Source: Methanomassiliicoccales archaeon UBA147
GTDB lineage: Archaea; Thermoplasmatota; Thermoplasmata; SG8-5
Direction: 5' to 3'
Assembly (NCBI GenBank): GCA_002496385.1
Contig: DAJR01000025.1
Location: 1 to 26,468, forward strand
DNA length: 26,468 nucleotides
This document shows positions 14,901-22,967 of the stretch, piece after piece (position 1 is the stretch's first letter; each line of letters opens with the position of its first letter). Both the position numbers and the translations under genes were made by a program. The notes beneath the pieces were generated by a model, which saw only the letters and a list, made by a program, of their open reading frames with translations, was not told where the DNA came from and searched no databases.

Positions 14901-15541
14901 TGGTGATCAACCCGCACGCCATCCCGTCGCGTATGACTGTTGCACACGTTCTTGAAATGATAGGCGGCAAGGTTGGCGCCATGGAGGGCCGTTTCATTGA
15001 CGGAACGCCTTTCAGCGGCGAGAGGGAGGACTCCCTCAGGAAAGCGCTGGTCAACGCGGGATTCAAACACAATGCCAGGGAAGTGATGTTCAACGGCGTG
15101 ACAGGCGAGATAATCCACGCGGACATCTTCATCGGAGTGATCTATTATCAGAAGCTGCACCACATGGTGTCTGGAAAGATGCACGTTCGGTCGAGAGGCC
15201 CGGTGCAGATTCTAACCAGGCAACCCACGGAAGGCCGGTCGAGGCAGGGCGGCCTGAGGTTCGGCGAGATGGAGCGCGACTGCCTGATTGGCCACGGCGC
15301 GGCCATGGTCATCAAGGACAGGCTGCTGGATGAATCCGACGGAACGACGCAGTTCATCTGCGGCAACCCGAAGTGCGGCCATGTCGCCATGATGGACCGC
15401 AGGGGCGTGCTCAGGTGCCCGGTCTGCGGGAACAACTCGAGCGTTTACCCGGTGCAGACGAGCTATGCGTTCAAGCTTCTCATGGACGAACTGCTGAGCC
15501 TTGGCGTGGCCATGAGGCTCCAACTGGAGGAATTGAAATGA
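11924..15541 (+). CDS. rpoB: DNA-directed RNA polymerase subunit B (Rpo2), undivided
   Basis: The protein has 1205 residues, the Rpb2/beta homologue. It is a single polypeptide here, not the B'' and B' pair of most methanogens and halophiles. Landmarks in order are the protrusion and lobe, then the fork and rifampicin-like region RRVTSPLTRTQPHFEARDLHP with GRLCPNETPEGQNCGLVKN. HTHMEIDPMLILGV and the hybrid-binding segments SYHGYNMEDALVMSR, DKFASRHGQKGVIG and PTEGRSRQGGLRFGEMERD follow. The protein ends with a zinc ribbon (CGNPKCGH...CPVCG, from residue 1146) and an anchor. Between residues 677 and 708 two CxxC pairs (C677/C680, C705/C708) form a possible extra zinc ribbon, just before HTHMEIDP. 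GGGGGTGA (11911-11918) is the ribosome binding site. The last bases overlap the rpoA' start (ATGA). Confidence 0.98.
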   Translation: MRELVDAFFRERSIVNHHIASYNDFLPTIENINNRMQMIVDNIRVSKDETLRGIIRLDDDRTDGNVVEVRIGRKRGKDGRVDPHEKPTIKIGDPVVREANGATNPLTPMEARLRNLTYMAPINLTFTIIENGVEKEPEVVHIGNLPLMVKSRKCCLDEESIDRMFVGPGAPKEEMLAKMSYKDKLARLGEDPCDPGGYFIVSGTERVLISLEDLAPNRVLAEYNERYGTRTEIAKVFSQKEGYRSLTLLEKKRDSILTVSVAAATGQIPLYILMKALGMESDEDIYNSIVSDRKMDTVVYANMEECQDDKLYPPTGIKSTEDAILWLEKKFATGQAKEYREKKVESIIDKALLPHLGDSPADRLKKAIFLGRMARTVLELFLGMRGEDDKDHYANKRLKLSGDLMEDLFRVSFTNLVKDLKYQLERGYAKKKNMKISSAIRPDLLTQRLLHALSTGNWVGGRVGVSQLLDRTSNMSTMSHLRRVTSPLTRTQPHFEARDLHPTQWGRLCPNETPEGQNCGLVKNCALLVDVSERSHDRDVKQLLVDLGVKEIKSQQTNLTRVYVNGDLVGTHDKPNDLVEEIRQRRRGGLLSHEVNLRFDTEMNDIIINCDEGRLRRPLLVVKDGRLMLTKRHLEGLIAGRMKMKDLIREGVVEWIDAEEEEDSFIAVVPFTAPSKCAECGKLLSEGNVSWINVGMPEAVAKLSCNFCGGEMEVPKLLVQNHTHMEIDPMLILGVASGMVPYPEHNSSPRITMGAAMAKQSLGMADSNYRIRPDTRAHLMHYPQQPMVQTEIMKYVHFKERPAGQNFVVAVTSYHGYNMEDALVMSRASIERGLGHSSFFRTYKAEERRYPGGQEDHFEIPPPDVRGARADLSYNNLDEDGLINPEVYIQGGDVLVGKTSPPRFLEEDTDFLTPQKRRETSVIVRPGEKGWVDSVMLTETENGSRLVKVKVRDPRIPELGDKFASRHGQKGVIGHIIAPEDMPFTDTGMTPDLVINPHAIPSRMTVAHVLEMIGGKVGAMEGRFIDGTPFSGEREDSLRKALVNAGFKHNAREVMFNGVTGEIIHADIFIGVIYYQKLHHMVSGKMHVRSRGPVQILTRQPTEGRSRQGGLRFGEMERDCLIGHGAAMVIKDRLLDESDGTTQFICGNPKCGHVAMMDRRGVLRCPVCGNNSSVYPVQTSYAFKLLMDELLSLGVAMRLQLEELK

Positions 15542-18306
15542 TCCGAAGAGGCGTGAACAAGCGCATACACGGCATAATGTTCGCACACCTGTCTCCAGAC
15601 GAGATAAGGCGAATGTCCGCGGTGAAGATAATCACGGCCGACACATACGACGACGATGGCTTCCCGATCGAGATGGGACTGATGGATATGCACATGGGCG
15701 TCATCGAGCCCGGTCTGCGGTGCAAGACCTGCGGGCAGAAGGTCGACGAATGCCCCGGCCATTTCGGCCATATCGAGCTGGCCATGCCGGTCATCCATGT
15801 CGGTTTCGTCAAGGACATAAAGAGATTGCTCCAGTCCACATGCAGGGAGTGCGGCAAGGTATTGCTGACGTCGAGCCAGATAGAGGAGGAGGAGAACCTC
15901 CGCCACATGCTGGAAGACCTCGGCGGCGACCTTACCGAGTTCGAGAGGCTGATGAAGGACACTGCCAAGAACGCGAGCGTCAGAACCGTCTGCCCCCACT
16001 GCAACGCAGAGCAGCTGAAGATAACACTGGACAAGCCCTCGACCTTCCGCGAGGAAGGCCACAAACTCACGCCCAAGGAAGTGCGCGAGAGGCTGGAGAG
16101 GATACCCAACGAGAGCCTCATACCGATGGGACTCAACCCGGATGTCTCAAGGCCTGAGTGGATGGTCCTGAATGTCCTGCCCGTTCCGCCGGTGACAGTC
16201 AGACCTTCCATAACGCTCGACTCCGGCGACAGGTCCGAGGACGACCTCACCCACAAACTCGTGGATGTCCTGAGGATCAACCAGAGGCTCAGGGAGAACC
16301 GTGACTCGGGCGCCCCCCAGCTGATAGTCGAGGACCTCTGGGAACTGCTCCAGTACCATATCACGACCTATTTCGACAACCAGACCTCGGGCATCCCGCC
16401 CGCAAGGCACAGGTCGGGCCGTCCGCTGAAAACGCTGGTCCAGAGGCTGAAGGGAAAGGAGGGCCGGTTCAGGTCCAACCTCTCAGGTAAGAGGGTCAAT
16501 TTCTCTGCAAGGACAGTGATCTCGCCGGACCCGATGCTGTCGATAAACGAAGTGGGCATCCCGTGGTTCGCAGCAAGGGAATTGACCATCCCCATACGGA
16601 TAACCAACTTCAACATGGAAGTTGTCAGGGAAATAATCAAGCGGGGTCCGGAGCCCACGACGCCCCAGGGAGAATACCTTGCCGGCGTGAACTATGTGAT
16701 CCGCGAGGACGGCCGGAGGATAAAGGTCACCGACAAGAACGCCGAGACGGTCGCGGAGAACCTGGACATAGGCAACCTCGTCGAGAGGCAACTCACGGAC
16801 GGGGACATGGTCCTGTTCAACAGGCAGCCGTCGCTGCACAGGATGTCGATGATGGCCCACAGGATACGCGTGATGAAGGGCAAGACCTTCAGGTTCAACC
16901 TCTGCGTCTGCCCGCCCTACAATGCGGATTTCGACGGCGATGAGATGAACCTCCACGTAATCCAGAGCCCTGAAGCGATGGCCGAGGCCAGGATACTCAT
17001 GCTGGTCCAGGAGAACATACTCTCCCCGAGGTTCGGAGGCCCCGTGATAGGCGGAATCCACGACTACATCACAGGCTCTTTCATGCTGACTCACATGAAC
17101 CCGCTCTACACCCAGGACCAGACCGCCCTCATCCTGAGCAGGTTGGGCAATGTCGAATGGCCCGCACCCGCCAAGACAAAGGACGGCAAGCGTTTCTGGT
17201 CCGGAAAGGACCTTTTCAGCATCTGCCTTCCGGACAAGCTCAACATCTCTTACAAATCCTCGATTTGCGAGAAATGCGACGTATGCAAGAAAGACAAGTG
17301 CGAATATGATTCTTATGTCGTGATAAAGAAAGGCAAGCTGCTCAGGGGAACAATCGACGAGAAGGCCCTGGGCGCGTTCAAGGGCATCATCCTCGACAAG
17401 ATTGCGAGGGACTTCGGGACCGGAGAAGCGAAAAAATTCCTGGAGCTGGCCATAAAGATGGCAGTGAGCTCGATAATGATACACGGGTTCAGCACCAGCA
17501 TCGACGACGAGGACATTCCGGTCGACGCCAAGATGCAGATACACGATTCCCTGGAGCAGGCCGCCGCAAAGGTCAAGGGATATGTAGACGCATACAACGA
17601 CGGCACCCTCGAAGCCCTGCCGGGAAGGAGCCTTGCCGAAACACTCGAGGTCGAGGCGATGCGCGTCCTCGGCCAGGCAAGGGACGAAGCCGGTAAGATT
17701 GCCAGCAAGTACCTCGGTCTGGAGAATTCCGCGGTCATGATGGCCAGAAGCGGCGCGAGAGGCTCCATGCTCAACCTGAGCCAGATGGCCGGCTGCATAG
17801 GGCAGCAGGCAGTCAGGGGCGAGCGGCTTTCCAGGGGATACCAGAAGCGCACACTCCCTCATTTCGAGAAGGGGGACCTGGGGGCAGAGGCCAAGGGATT
17901 CGTCAAGTCATGCTACAAGTCCGGGCTCACGCCCACCGAATACTTCTTCCACAGCATGGGTGGCCGTGAAGGCCTGGTCGATATTGCAGTGAGGACATCC
18001 AGGTCCGGTTACATGCAGAGAAGGCTGATCAACGCCCTGGAGGACCTGAAGGTCATGCAGGACGGAAGCGTCAGGAACACAGCTGGCACCATCATCCAGT
18101 TCAAGTTCGGCGACGACGGGATAGACCCGTCGAGAGGCATCAACGGCCGGGCCGTGGACATGGAGGACATACTCTTCCAGCTGCTCGGCGACCGCGATGA
18201 TATCGACCTGAGCGGCAAGCTCAACGTCACGAGCTATGGTTCCCTCGAGAAGGACATGGAGACAGACGAGGAGATAGAAGATATCGAAGTAGAGACGGAG
18301 GAGTGA
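15538..18306 (+). CDS. rpoA1: DNA-directed RNA polymerase subunit A' (Rpo1N)
   Basis: The protein has 922 residues. This is the N-terminal two thirds of the Rpb1/beta' homologue. The clamp zinc site CKTCGQKVDECPGHFGH and a second cysteine set CRECGK...CPHC lie in the first 160 residues. The active-site loop NADFDGDEMN (residues 462-471) carries the three Asp that hold the catalytic magnesium. QPSLHRMSMMAHRIRV precedes it, and a Cys-rich stretch (CEKCDVCKKDKCEYDSY) follows near residue 578. PHFEKGDLGAEAKGFV and SGLTPTEYFFHSMGGREGLVDIAVRTS belong to the bridge-helix region, and the protein ends in an acidic tail. The start is ATG 15538, overlapping the rpoB stop. A frame that opens earlier runs through rpoB and is not used. 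Confidence 0.98.
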   Translation: MIRRGVNKRIHGIMFAHLSPDEIRRMSAVKIITADTYDDDGFPIEMGLMDMHMGVIEPGLRCKTCGQKVDECPGHFGHIELAMPVIHVGFVKDIKRLLQSTCRECGKVLLTSSQIEEEENLRHMLEDLGGDLTEFERLMKDTAKNASVRTVCPHCNAEQLKITLDKPSTFREEGHKLTPKEVRERLERIPNESLIPMGLNPDVSRPEWMVLNVLPVPPVTVRPSITLDSGDRSEDDLTHKLVDVLRINQRLRENRDSGAPQLIVEDLWELLQYHITTYFDNQTSGIPPARHRSGRPLKTLVQRLKGKEGRFRSNLSGKRVNFSARTVISPDPMLSINEVGIPWFAARELTIPIRITNFNMEVVREIIKRGPEPTTPQGEYLAGVNYVIREDGRRIKVTDKNAETVAENLDIGNLVERQLTDGDMVLFNRQPSLHRMSMMAHRIRVMKGKTFRFNLCVCPPYNADFDGDEMNLHVIQSPEAMAEARILMLVQENILSPRFGGPVIGGIHDYITGSFMLTHMNPLYTQDQTALILSRLGNVEWPAPAKTKDGKRFWSGKDLFSICLPDKLNISYKSSICEKCDVCKKDKCEYDSYVVIKKGKLLRGTIDEKALGAFKGIILDKIARDFGTGEAKKFLELAIKMAVSSIMIHGFSTSIDDEDIPVDAKMQIHDSLEQAAAKVKGYVDAYNDGTLEALPGRSLAETLEVEAMRVLGQARDEAGKIASKYLGLENSAVMMARSGARGSMLNLSQMAGCIGQQAVRGERLSRGYQKRTLPHFEKGDLGAEAKGFVKSCYKSGLTPTEYFFHSMGGREGLVDIAVRTSRSGYMQRRLINALEDLKVMQDGSVRNTAGTIIQFKFGDDGIDPSRGINGRAVDMEDILFQLLGDRDDIDLSGKLNVTSYGSLEKDMETDEEIEDIEVETEE

Positions 18307-18310
18307 TAAC

Positions 18311-19783
18311 ATGGCAAGGAAAGACACGGTAAACGCATTGATCCGTCGCGGGGTGAGCGCCAAGGTCTCGGAGGCCATTGCCAATGCGAATTTCAAGATA
18401 GGCGACCTGAAGAAGACGCCGTTCGAGATAATCTGCAGGTATGTTTCCGAGGAGGACGCACAGGACCTGCTCAACAAGATAGGTGCGAAGAAGATACGCC
18501 TTGACCAGATGCAGCCAGCCGCAAAACCGAAGGCGGCGCCGCGGGAGAAGGAGGACAAGAAGCCCAAGGCACGGCGCACCGACCTCCAGATACCGCAGAA
18601 GGTGAGGCCGCTCAACCAGCAGGAGAAGAAGGTCGCCGAGGCACTGGGCAAGAAGGGCCAACATCTCCCCAGGAAGCTGATCGAGGAACTTGCCGGCTAC
18701 CAGGACAGGCTCGGCCTGAAGGCCAAGGACCTGGAAAAGGTGATTGACCTGGTCGTCGAGCAGTACGACCTCCACACGATAGACCCCAACGAGTCCATCG
18801 GGATTGTCTCGGCCCAGTCGATAGGCGAGCCGGGCACGCAGATGACCATGAGGACATTCCACTACGCGGGTGTTGCCGAAATCAGCGTGACACTGGGCCT
18901 GCCCCGTCTCATCGAGATAGTTGATGCCAGGCGCATCCCGAGCACCCCGATGATGACCATATACCTCAAAGGTGACAAGCGGGGCGACGGCACCTACGCG
19001 AAGAAGATCGCCTCGTCGCTGGAAGAAACCATATTGCTTGACATCGCCGAGGTCCGCACCGACATCGACAACATGAAATTGACCATCGAGCCGGACAAGA
19101 AGAAACTTGCCGACAAGAGCATAACACTTGACAGCATCGTGTTGGCCCTGAAGAAGGAGAGGCGGCTGAAGGCCGTCGTCGAGAGGGAGGGCGACACAAT
19201 TTCAATAAAACCCGAGACCGCAACCTTCCGGAAGCTCCAGCAGGTGTTCGAGGTCGTGAGGGATGCCCGGATAAAAGGCATCGAGGGGATCAAGAAAGCA
19301 GTCATCAAGAAGCAGGATGACGAGTTCGTCATATTCACTGAGGGCTCCAACCTCGCGAAGATGCTGGAGAACGATCATATCGACCCGAAGAGGACGACGA
19401 CCAACAGCATCATCGAGATATCACAGGTTCTGGGGATAGAGGCCGCGAGAAAATCCATAATCGACGAGGCATCGCACACACTCGAGGAACAGGGCCTCAC
19501 AGTGGACAAGCGCCACATAATGCTGGTATCCGACATGATGACCAACGACGGCGACGTCAAGGCCATCGGCAGGCACGGGATATCCGGCAGGAAGTCCAGC
19601 GTGCTGGCAAGGGCCGCTTTCGAGATAACCTCCACCCATCTGCTGAAGGCGGGCATAATCGGGGAGGTTGACTCGCTCGACGGCGTGGCTGAAAACATTA
19701 TTGTAGGTCAGCCCGTTACAGTCGGCACGGGCGCCGTGAACCTGGTGTATTCACCGTCGATATTGAAGAAGAAGAGGGATTGA
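18311..19783 (+). CDS. rpoA2: DNA-directed RNA polymerase subunit A'' (Rpo1C) with N-terminal extension
   Basis: The protein has 490 residues, longer than the ~380-400 typical of archaeal A''. The core starts near residue 95-100 and contains the hallmark SIGIVSAQSIGEPGTQMTMR around residues 160-180, next to the trigger loop. It later shows the jaw and cleft segments and the C-terminal DMMTNDGDVKAIGRHGISGRKSSVLARAAFE. The first ~60 residues (VNALIRRGVSAKVSEAIANANF...ICRYVSEEDAQDLLNKIGAKK) look like a helical, helix-hairpin-helix type module. A Pro/Lys linker (residues 68-90) joins it to the core. GAGGAGTGA just ahead of the ATG is the ribosome binding site and overlaps the rpoA' stop. Confidence 0.97.
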   Translation: MARKDTVNALIRRGVSAKVSEAIANANFKIGDLKKTPFEIICRYVSEEDAQDLLNKIGAKKIRLDQMQPAAKPKAAPREKEDKKPKARRTDLQIPQKVRPLNQQEKKVAEALGKKGQHLPRKLIEELAGYQDRLGLKAKDLEKVIDLVVEQYDLHTIDPNESIGIVSAQSIGEPGTQMTMRTFHYAGVAEISVTLGLPRLIEIVDARRIPSTPMMTIYLKGDKRGDGTYAKKIASSLEETILLDIAEVRTDIDNMKLTIEPDKKKLADKSITLDSIVLALKKERRLKAVVEREGDTISIKPETATFRKLQQVFEVVRDARIKGIEGIKKAVIKKQDDEFVIFTEGSNLAKMLENDHIDPKRTTTNSIIEISQVLGIEAARKSIIDEASHTLEEQGLTVDKRHIMLVSDMMTNDGDVKAIGRHGISGRKSSVLARAAFEITSTHLLKAGIIGEVDSLDGVAENIIVGQPVTVGTGAVNLVYSPSILKKKRD

Positions 19784-19784
19784 A

Positions 19785-20057
19785 ATGGATCTGAACAGAG
19801 CTTTGAGGACCGCGACCAAGACCGGAAAGGTGCAATTCGGCATTTCCCAGGCCAAGAAGGCCATCGAGACCAAGCAGGGCAAGCTGATTGTCATCGCATC
19901 CAACTGCCCGGCCAAGGACCTGAAGGACCAGAAAGTGATACCGGTCATCGAGTTCCCAGGCAGCAACCGGGAGCTCGGCGCCGCATGCGGCAAGCCGTTC
20001 TCCGTCTCGGTTGTAACGGTGATTGCGCCCGGCGAATCGCAGATACTCAGCAAGTAG
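19785..20057 (+). CDS. rpl30e: 50S ribosomal protein L30e (eL30)
   Basis: The protein has 90 residues of the L7Ae/L30e kink-turn RNA-binding fold. KLIVIASNCPAKDLKDQ and VIEFPGSNRELGAACGKPFSVSVVTV are the diagnostic segments. It is the standard gene between rpoA'' and nusA in archaea. It starts one base after the rpoA'' stop, so translation is probably coupled. Confidence 0.95.
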   Translation: MDLNRALRTATKTGKVQFGISQAKKAIETKQGKLIVIASNCPAKDLKDQKVIPVIEFPGSNRELGAACGKPFSVSVVTVIAPGESQILSK

Positions 20058-20065
20058 GTAATCGG

Positions 20066-20491
20066 ATGGCGGAAATCAGGCTGGACAATCAGACGCTTCT
20101 TCACATTAGCCTTTTCGAGAGGATAACCCGGACGCAGATAAGGGACTGCGTCGAGATGGAGGACAAGATAATCTTCATGGTCGACAACGGCAGGATAACC
20201 CAGGCCGTGGGAAAGAACGGGGAGAACGTCTCGAAGCTCAGAAAAGCGCTTGAGAAGACCATCCAGATAATCGAGTACTCCGATGATCCGCAGCAATTCG
20301 TGAGGAGCGTTTTCCACCCCTACGAGGTGGAGAGCGTCGAGCTGGAGACCAGGGGCGAGCAGATACACGCGACCGTGAAAGTGAATCCGGTGCTGAAGGC
20401 GAAGGCCATCGGCAAACAGGGCCGCAACTTGAAGATATTCAGGGACATAATCAGCCGCCACCACAACATCCAGAGCGTGAGCGTTTCGTGA
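20066..20491 (+). CDS. nusA: NusA-like KH-domain transcription factor
   Basis: The protein has 141 residues. Archaeal NusA keeps only the two KH RNA-binding domains of bacterial NusA. KH1 shows ITQAVGKNGENVSKLRKAL near residues 47-65 and KH2 shows LKAKAIGKQGRNLKIFRDII near residues 111-130, each with its GxxG loop. It lies directly after eL30, as in most archaea. The usual rps12-rps7-EF genes do not follow here; a ferredoxin gene does. Confidence 0.94.
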   Translation: MAEIRLDNQTLLHISLFERITRTQIRDCVEMEDKIIFMVDNGRITQAVGKNGENVSKLRKALEKTIQIIEYSDDPQQFVRSVFHPYEVESVELETRGEQIHATVKVNPVLKAKAIGKQGRNLKIFRDIISRHHNIQSVSVS

Positions 20492-20501
20492 GGGAATGCC
20501 G

Positions 20502-20705
20502 ATGTACAGCGTGAGAATGACCAATCCGTCTTTGTGCGACAGGCTGGGCGGCTGCGTCGAGGTTTGCCCAGAGGGTGTCTGGCAATGGATGAAAGTGGGC
20601 GGCCGAAAGCTGCCTGTGCCCGCCAGCTATGAGAAGTGCACCGGTTGTTTGAAATGCGTCAGGATATGCCCGCACCATATCATCGAAGTTGAGCCGAAAA
20701 AATAA
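20502..20705 (+). CDS. Ferredoxin with a seven-cysteine motif
   Basis: The protein has 67 residues. The C-terminal half has a perfect CTGCLKCVRICP (C46, C49, C52, C56). The first half has CDRLGGCVEVCP, that is C12, Leu at the place of the second ligand (L15), C18 and C22. In the two-cluster ferredoxin scheme C12, C18 and C56 would hold cluster I and C22, C46, C49 and C52 cluster II, so cluster I is likely to be [3Fe-4S]. ATG 20496 is also possible, but GTGAGGG (20488-20494) is spaced properly only for 20502. It overlaps or adjoins nusA and is probably the last gene of the polymerase transcript. Its redox partner is unknown. Confidence 0.85.
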   Translation: MYSVRMTNPSLCDRLGGCVEVCPEGVWQWMKVGGRKLPVPASYEKCTGCLKCVRICPHHIIEVEPKK

Positions 20706-20755
20706 TGCCCGGCTCCTGAATAAGCCGGCCAATGCCGGACCCACTGCCTATATGC

Positions 20756-20762
20756 TTTTATA
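20756..20762 (+). promoter_or_regulatory. TATA box of the UppP-like gene (leaderless)
   Basis: TTTTATA lies 22-28 bases before ATG 20784, and no Shine-Dalgarno site is present. A short inverted repeat CCGGC/GCCGG (20709-20728) between the ferredoxin stop and this box may end the upstream transcript. Confidence 0.6.
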
Positions 20763-20783
20763 CGGTTTCCCGATTCTCTCATC

Positions 20784-21578
20784 ATGGATTGGTTCACTGC
20801 CCTTCTCATCGGAATGATTCAAGGCCTGCTCGAATGGCTGCCCGTCTCAAGCTCGGGTCAGACCACTATCGTCATGGTGAACTTCCTCGGCATCAGGCCG
20901 GAGGCCGCGATATCGTTCGGCCTGGCCGTGCACATCGGCACCGCCTTTGCCGTGTTCGCCAGGTATCCCAAGCCCCTGCTAGATATGTTGGACCTGCGCA
21001 CGCCCACCGGGACGAAGAGATTCTACTGGATAACCACGATAATCTCGCTGGCCGTCGCCCTTCCCGTGCTGTGGGCGCTGGAATCCACATTCGACAGCAA
21101 CCTTTGGACCGGCCTCTCTGTCACCGTGCTGGTCGGCCTCGGCCTCGTAATCACCGGGCTGGCGCTTCGCAGGGTCAGAAGGTCCTCGCTCAGGCGGGTC
21201 TCGGGCGGAAGCGTCGCGGACTACCTGCTTGTGGGCCTCGGCCAGGCCTTCGCTGTATTGCCCGGGGTCTCGCGCTCCGGCCTGACGATGGCTGCACTCC
21301 TCGGCAGGAAGTTCAGGAAGGTGGAGGCGCTGACTTTCTCCTTCCTGCTGTCCGTGCCAGTATCCGCAGCCGCTTTCGCGTACATGCTCGTGTTCGAAAA
21401 GATCGAGGGCATTCCGCTGTGGCTTCTGGCAGTCGCCGCATTGTCTTCCTTTGTCTTCGGTTATCTGTCAATAAGGGCGTTGGTGGGATTGGCGCGGGGC
21501 GTGAGATTCTCGAAATTCTGCATCTTCCTCGGCGGCATCACGGTAGCAATCGCCCTGTCACTTTGGTGGATTGGCTAG
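20784..21578 (+). CDS. uppP: UppP/BacA-family polyprenyl-diphosphate phosphatase
   Basis: The protein has 264 residues and is an integral membrane protein with about eight hydrophobic helices. It carries both family motifs: GLLEWLPVSSSGQ near residues 14-26 and PGVSRSGLTMAALLG near residue 160. Bacterial members dephosphorylate undecaprenyl diphosphate to recycle the lipid carrier. In archaea the substrate is presumably a dolichol-type diphosphate used for surface glycan synthesis, which is inference. The neighbouring glycosyltransferase on the other strand fits such a role. Its 3' end overlaps that of the convergent kinase gene by 41 bases. Confidence 0.93.
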   Translation: MDWFTALLIGMIQGLLEWLPVSSSGQTTIVMVNFLGIRPEAAISFGLAVHIGTAFAVFARYPKPLLDMLDLRTPTGTKRFYWITTIISLAVALPVLWALESTFDSNLWTGLSVTVLVGLGLVITGLALRRVRRSSLRRVSGGSVADYLLVGLGQAFAVLPGVSRSGLTMAALLGRKFRKVEALTFSFLLSVPVSAAAFAYMLVFEKIEGIPLWLLAVAALSSFVFGYLSIRALVGLARGVRFSKFCIFLGGITVAIALSLWWIG

Positions 21579-22218
21579 ATTTTGCTGGCATGACCGTCCC
21601 CGCGACATTCTCGATACCCGCCGAAAGCCATTTAGCAAGGACATCCGCCCAGGGCCTGATGTCCACTTCGGAATTAATCACGACATAAGCATTGCTGCAT
21701 CTGTCGATTGGCTCCTTGTCGAATCTCATGAGCGCGTAGACGGCAGGCGTGGCCGCCGATCCGTCCCTGTCTTTTTCCTTGACCCTTTCCATCGCGATCT
21801 CCAGGGGTATGTCCAGGAAAGCCACGAGCGTCTGCCGCGCGCGGTTAGCGCCCGCATCGTAGGCCCATTTCCGATATTGGTCGGTCAGGTTGGTTGCGTC
21901 GGCGATGACGCTCCACCCATTGTCCAGCGCCGCGGCGATGAGTCGGTTCCCGAGCCCGAAGACCAGTGCGTGCTCGTTTTTGGTGTACATAGGCTGGTCT
22001 CGGCCCATCAGCTTTGCGACGGTCGGCCGGATGCTGTCCGTCCTCACGATGCACACCTTTCCCTGCATCTTCTCGGATATCAAGTTGGAGAGGTGGGATT
22101 TTCCCGACATGGGCAAACCCGACATGATCAGGAGTCGCTGTTCCCCCTTCCCCCTTGCATTGTAATACATGAAGCCCGCGGTCACCTCGCCGAACGCCTT
22201 TCCAACGATATCTTCCAT
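21538..22218 (-). CDS. P-loop kinase of the AAA_33/Zeta-toxin-like type
   Basis: The protein has 226 residues. A Walker A loop GLPMSGKS occurs at residues 34-41, followed by RTDSIRPTV (the Asp in the base-binding position of polynucleotide-kinase-like enzymes). WSVIADATNLTDQYR and VAFLDIPLEIAMERVKEKDRDG complete the AAA_33 pattern. Such enzymes phosphorylate nucleic acid ends, nucleosides or other small molecules. The substrate here cannot be read. ATG 22218 is preferred because GGTGAG (22223-22228) is spaced for it. A GTG at 22227 directly after the glycosyltransferase stop is the alternative. The two genes are plainly co-transcribed. The last ~13 codons overlap uppP in the opposite direction. 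Confidence 0.8.
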   Translation of the reverse strand: MEDIVGKAFGEVTAGFMYYNARGKGEQRLLIMSGLPMSGKSHLSNLISEKMQGKVCIVRTDSIRPTVAKLMGRDQPMYTKNEHALVFGLGNRLIAAALDNGWSVIADATNLTDQYRKWAYDAGANRARQTLVAFLDIPLEIAMERVKEKDRDGSAATPAVYALMRFDKEPIDRCSNAYVVINSEVDIRPWADVLAKWLSAGIENVAGTVMPAKSSQSTKVTGRLLP

Positions 22219-22227
22219 GACACTCAC

Positions 22228-22932
22228 CTAGAATTTCTCTCCCTCTGCCTTGCTGGCCTTTCCGAACCTCTTGCTGAACAGGAACATCATGTTGTCCTTC
22301 CCGTCGCGCCAGGTGTTCAGCTTGACCTCGCCCACCCGGGGGCTGTACTTTATCGGGATCTCCCTGTACCTGCACTTCTGCGAGGCCTCGACCTTTATCT
22401 CCTCGGACATGGCCATCCTGTCGCTGACGATGTTCAGCTTCGGCAGGATGTCCCTGCGGAACACCCACATGCCGGTCTGGGAATCTGCGGACTTCATTCG
22501 GAAGAGGAGGTTCATTGCGACCTTCAGCGCCCAGTTCCCCAGGCGATGTTTTCCCGACATCACGCCCTTTTCCATGGCTGATAATCTGTCCCCCGAGATG
22601 AAATCCGTTTCACCCTTCTCCAGGATGTCGATGAACTTCGGTATGTCGGAAGCCGGATAGGTGCAATCGGCGTCAAGCGTCGCTATGTATTTGCCCAGCG
22701 CCTGGGCGAAGCCCGTCTTGTACGCGCGGCCGTAGCCCCTCCTGGGCTCCTCGATGACGCGGGCGCCTTTCGATTTTGCGATCTCCCTTGTGCGGTCCTT
22801 CGAATTCGTGTCCACGACCAGCACTTCAAAAGCCATGTCTTTCAGCGCGCTGTTGATCTCGTCCATGACCTTGCCGATTGCGGCCTCCTCGTTCATGGTC
22901 GGGATTATCACCGATACGATTGGGTCTGTCAT
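22228..22932 (-). CDS. Family 2 glycosyltransferase (dolichyl-phosphate sugar synthase-like)
   Basis: The protein has 234 residues. The GT-A fold is marked by IVSVIIPTMNEEAAIGKVMDEI at the start, VLVVDTNSKDRT, GYGRAYKTGFAQALG and the DxD-type TLDADCTYP (D87, D89). SQTGMWVFRRDIL near residue 151 matches the acceptor-side motif of DPM1-like enzymes. There are no membrane helices. These enzymes move a sugar from a nucleotide donor to dolichyl phosphate or a similar acceptor. Donor and acceptor are not determined. A TATA element lies 23-31 bases before ATG 22932 (leaderless). It is the first gene of a two-gene unit with the kinase. Confidence 0.88.
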   Translation of the reverse strand: MTDPIVSVIIPTMNEEAAIGKVMDEINSALKDMAFEVLVVDTNSKDRTREIAKSKGARVIEEPRRGYGRAYKTGFAQALGKYIATLDADCTYPASDIPKFIDILEKGETDFISGDRLSAMEKGVMSGKHRLGNWALKVAMNLLFRMKSADSQTGMWVFRRDILPKLNIVSDRMAMSEEIKVEASQKCRYREIPIKYSPRVGEVKLNTWRDGKDNMMFLFSKRFGKASKAEGEKF

Positions 22933-22954
22933 TGGCCGTCGGATTGCCGCGCCG

Positions 22955-22963
22955 AATAAAAGG
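22955..22963 (-). promoter_or_regulatory. TATA box of the glycosyltransferase-kinase unit
   Basis: On the minus strand, CTTTTATTC is located 23-31 bases ahead of ATG 22932. It sits between the stop of the arginine decarboxylase gene and this start, so the two genes need not share a transcript. Confidence 0.5.
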
Positions 22964-22967
22964 TTTC

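Noticed and set aside
15373..15537. N-terminal extension of RpoA'
   Set aside because: It is an out-of-frame reading of the rpoB 3' end. The true start overlaps the rpoB stop as ATGA.
20732..21688. Plus-strand ORF of 318 codons over uppP
   Set aside because: It is arginine- and histidine-rich, has no family pattern and shadows uppP, whose two catalytic motifs are clear.
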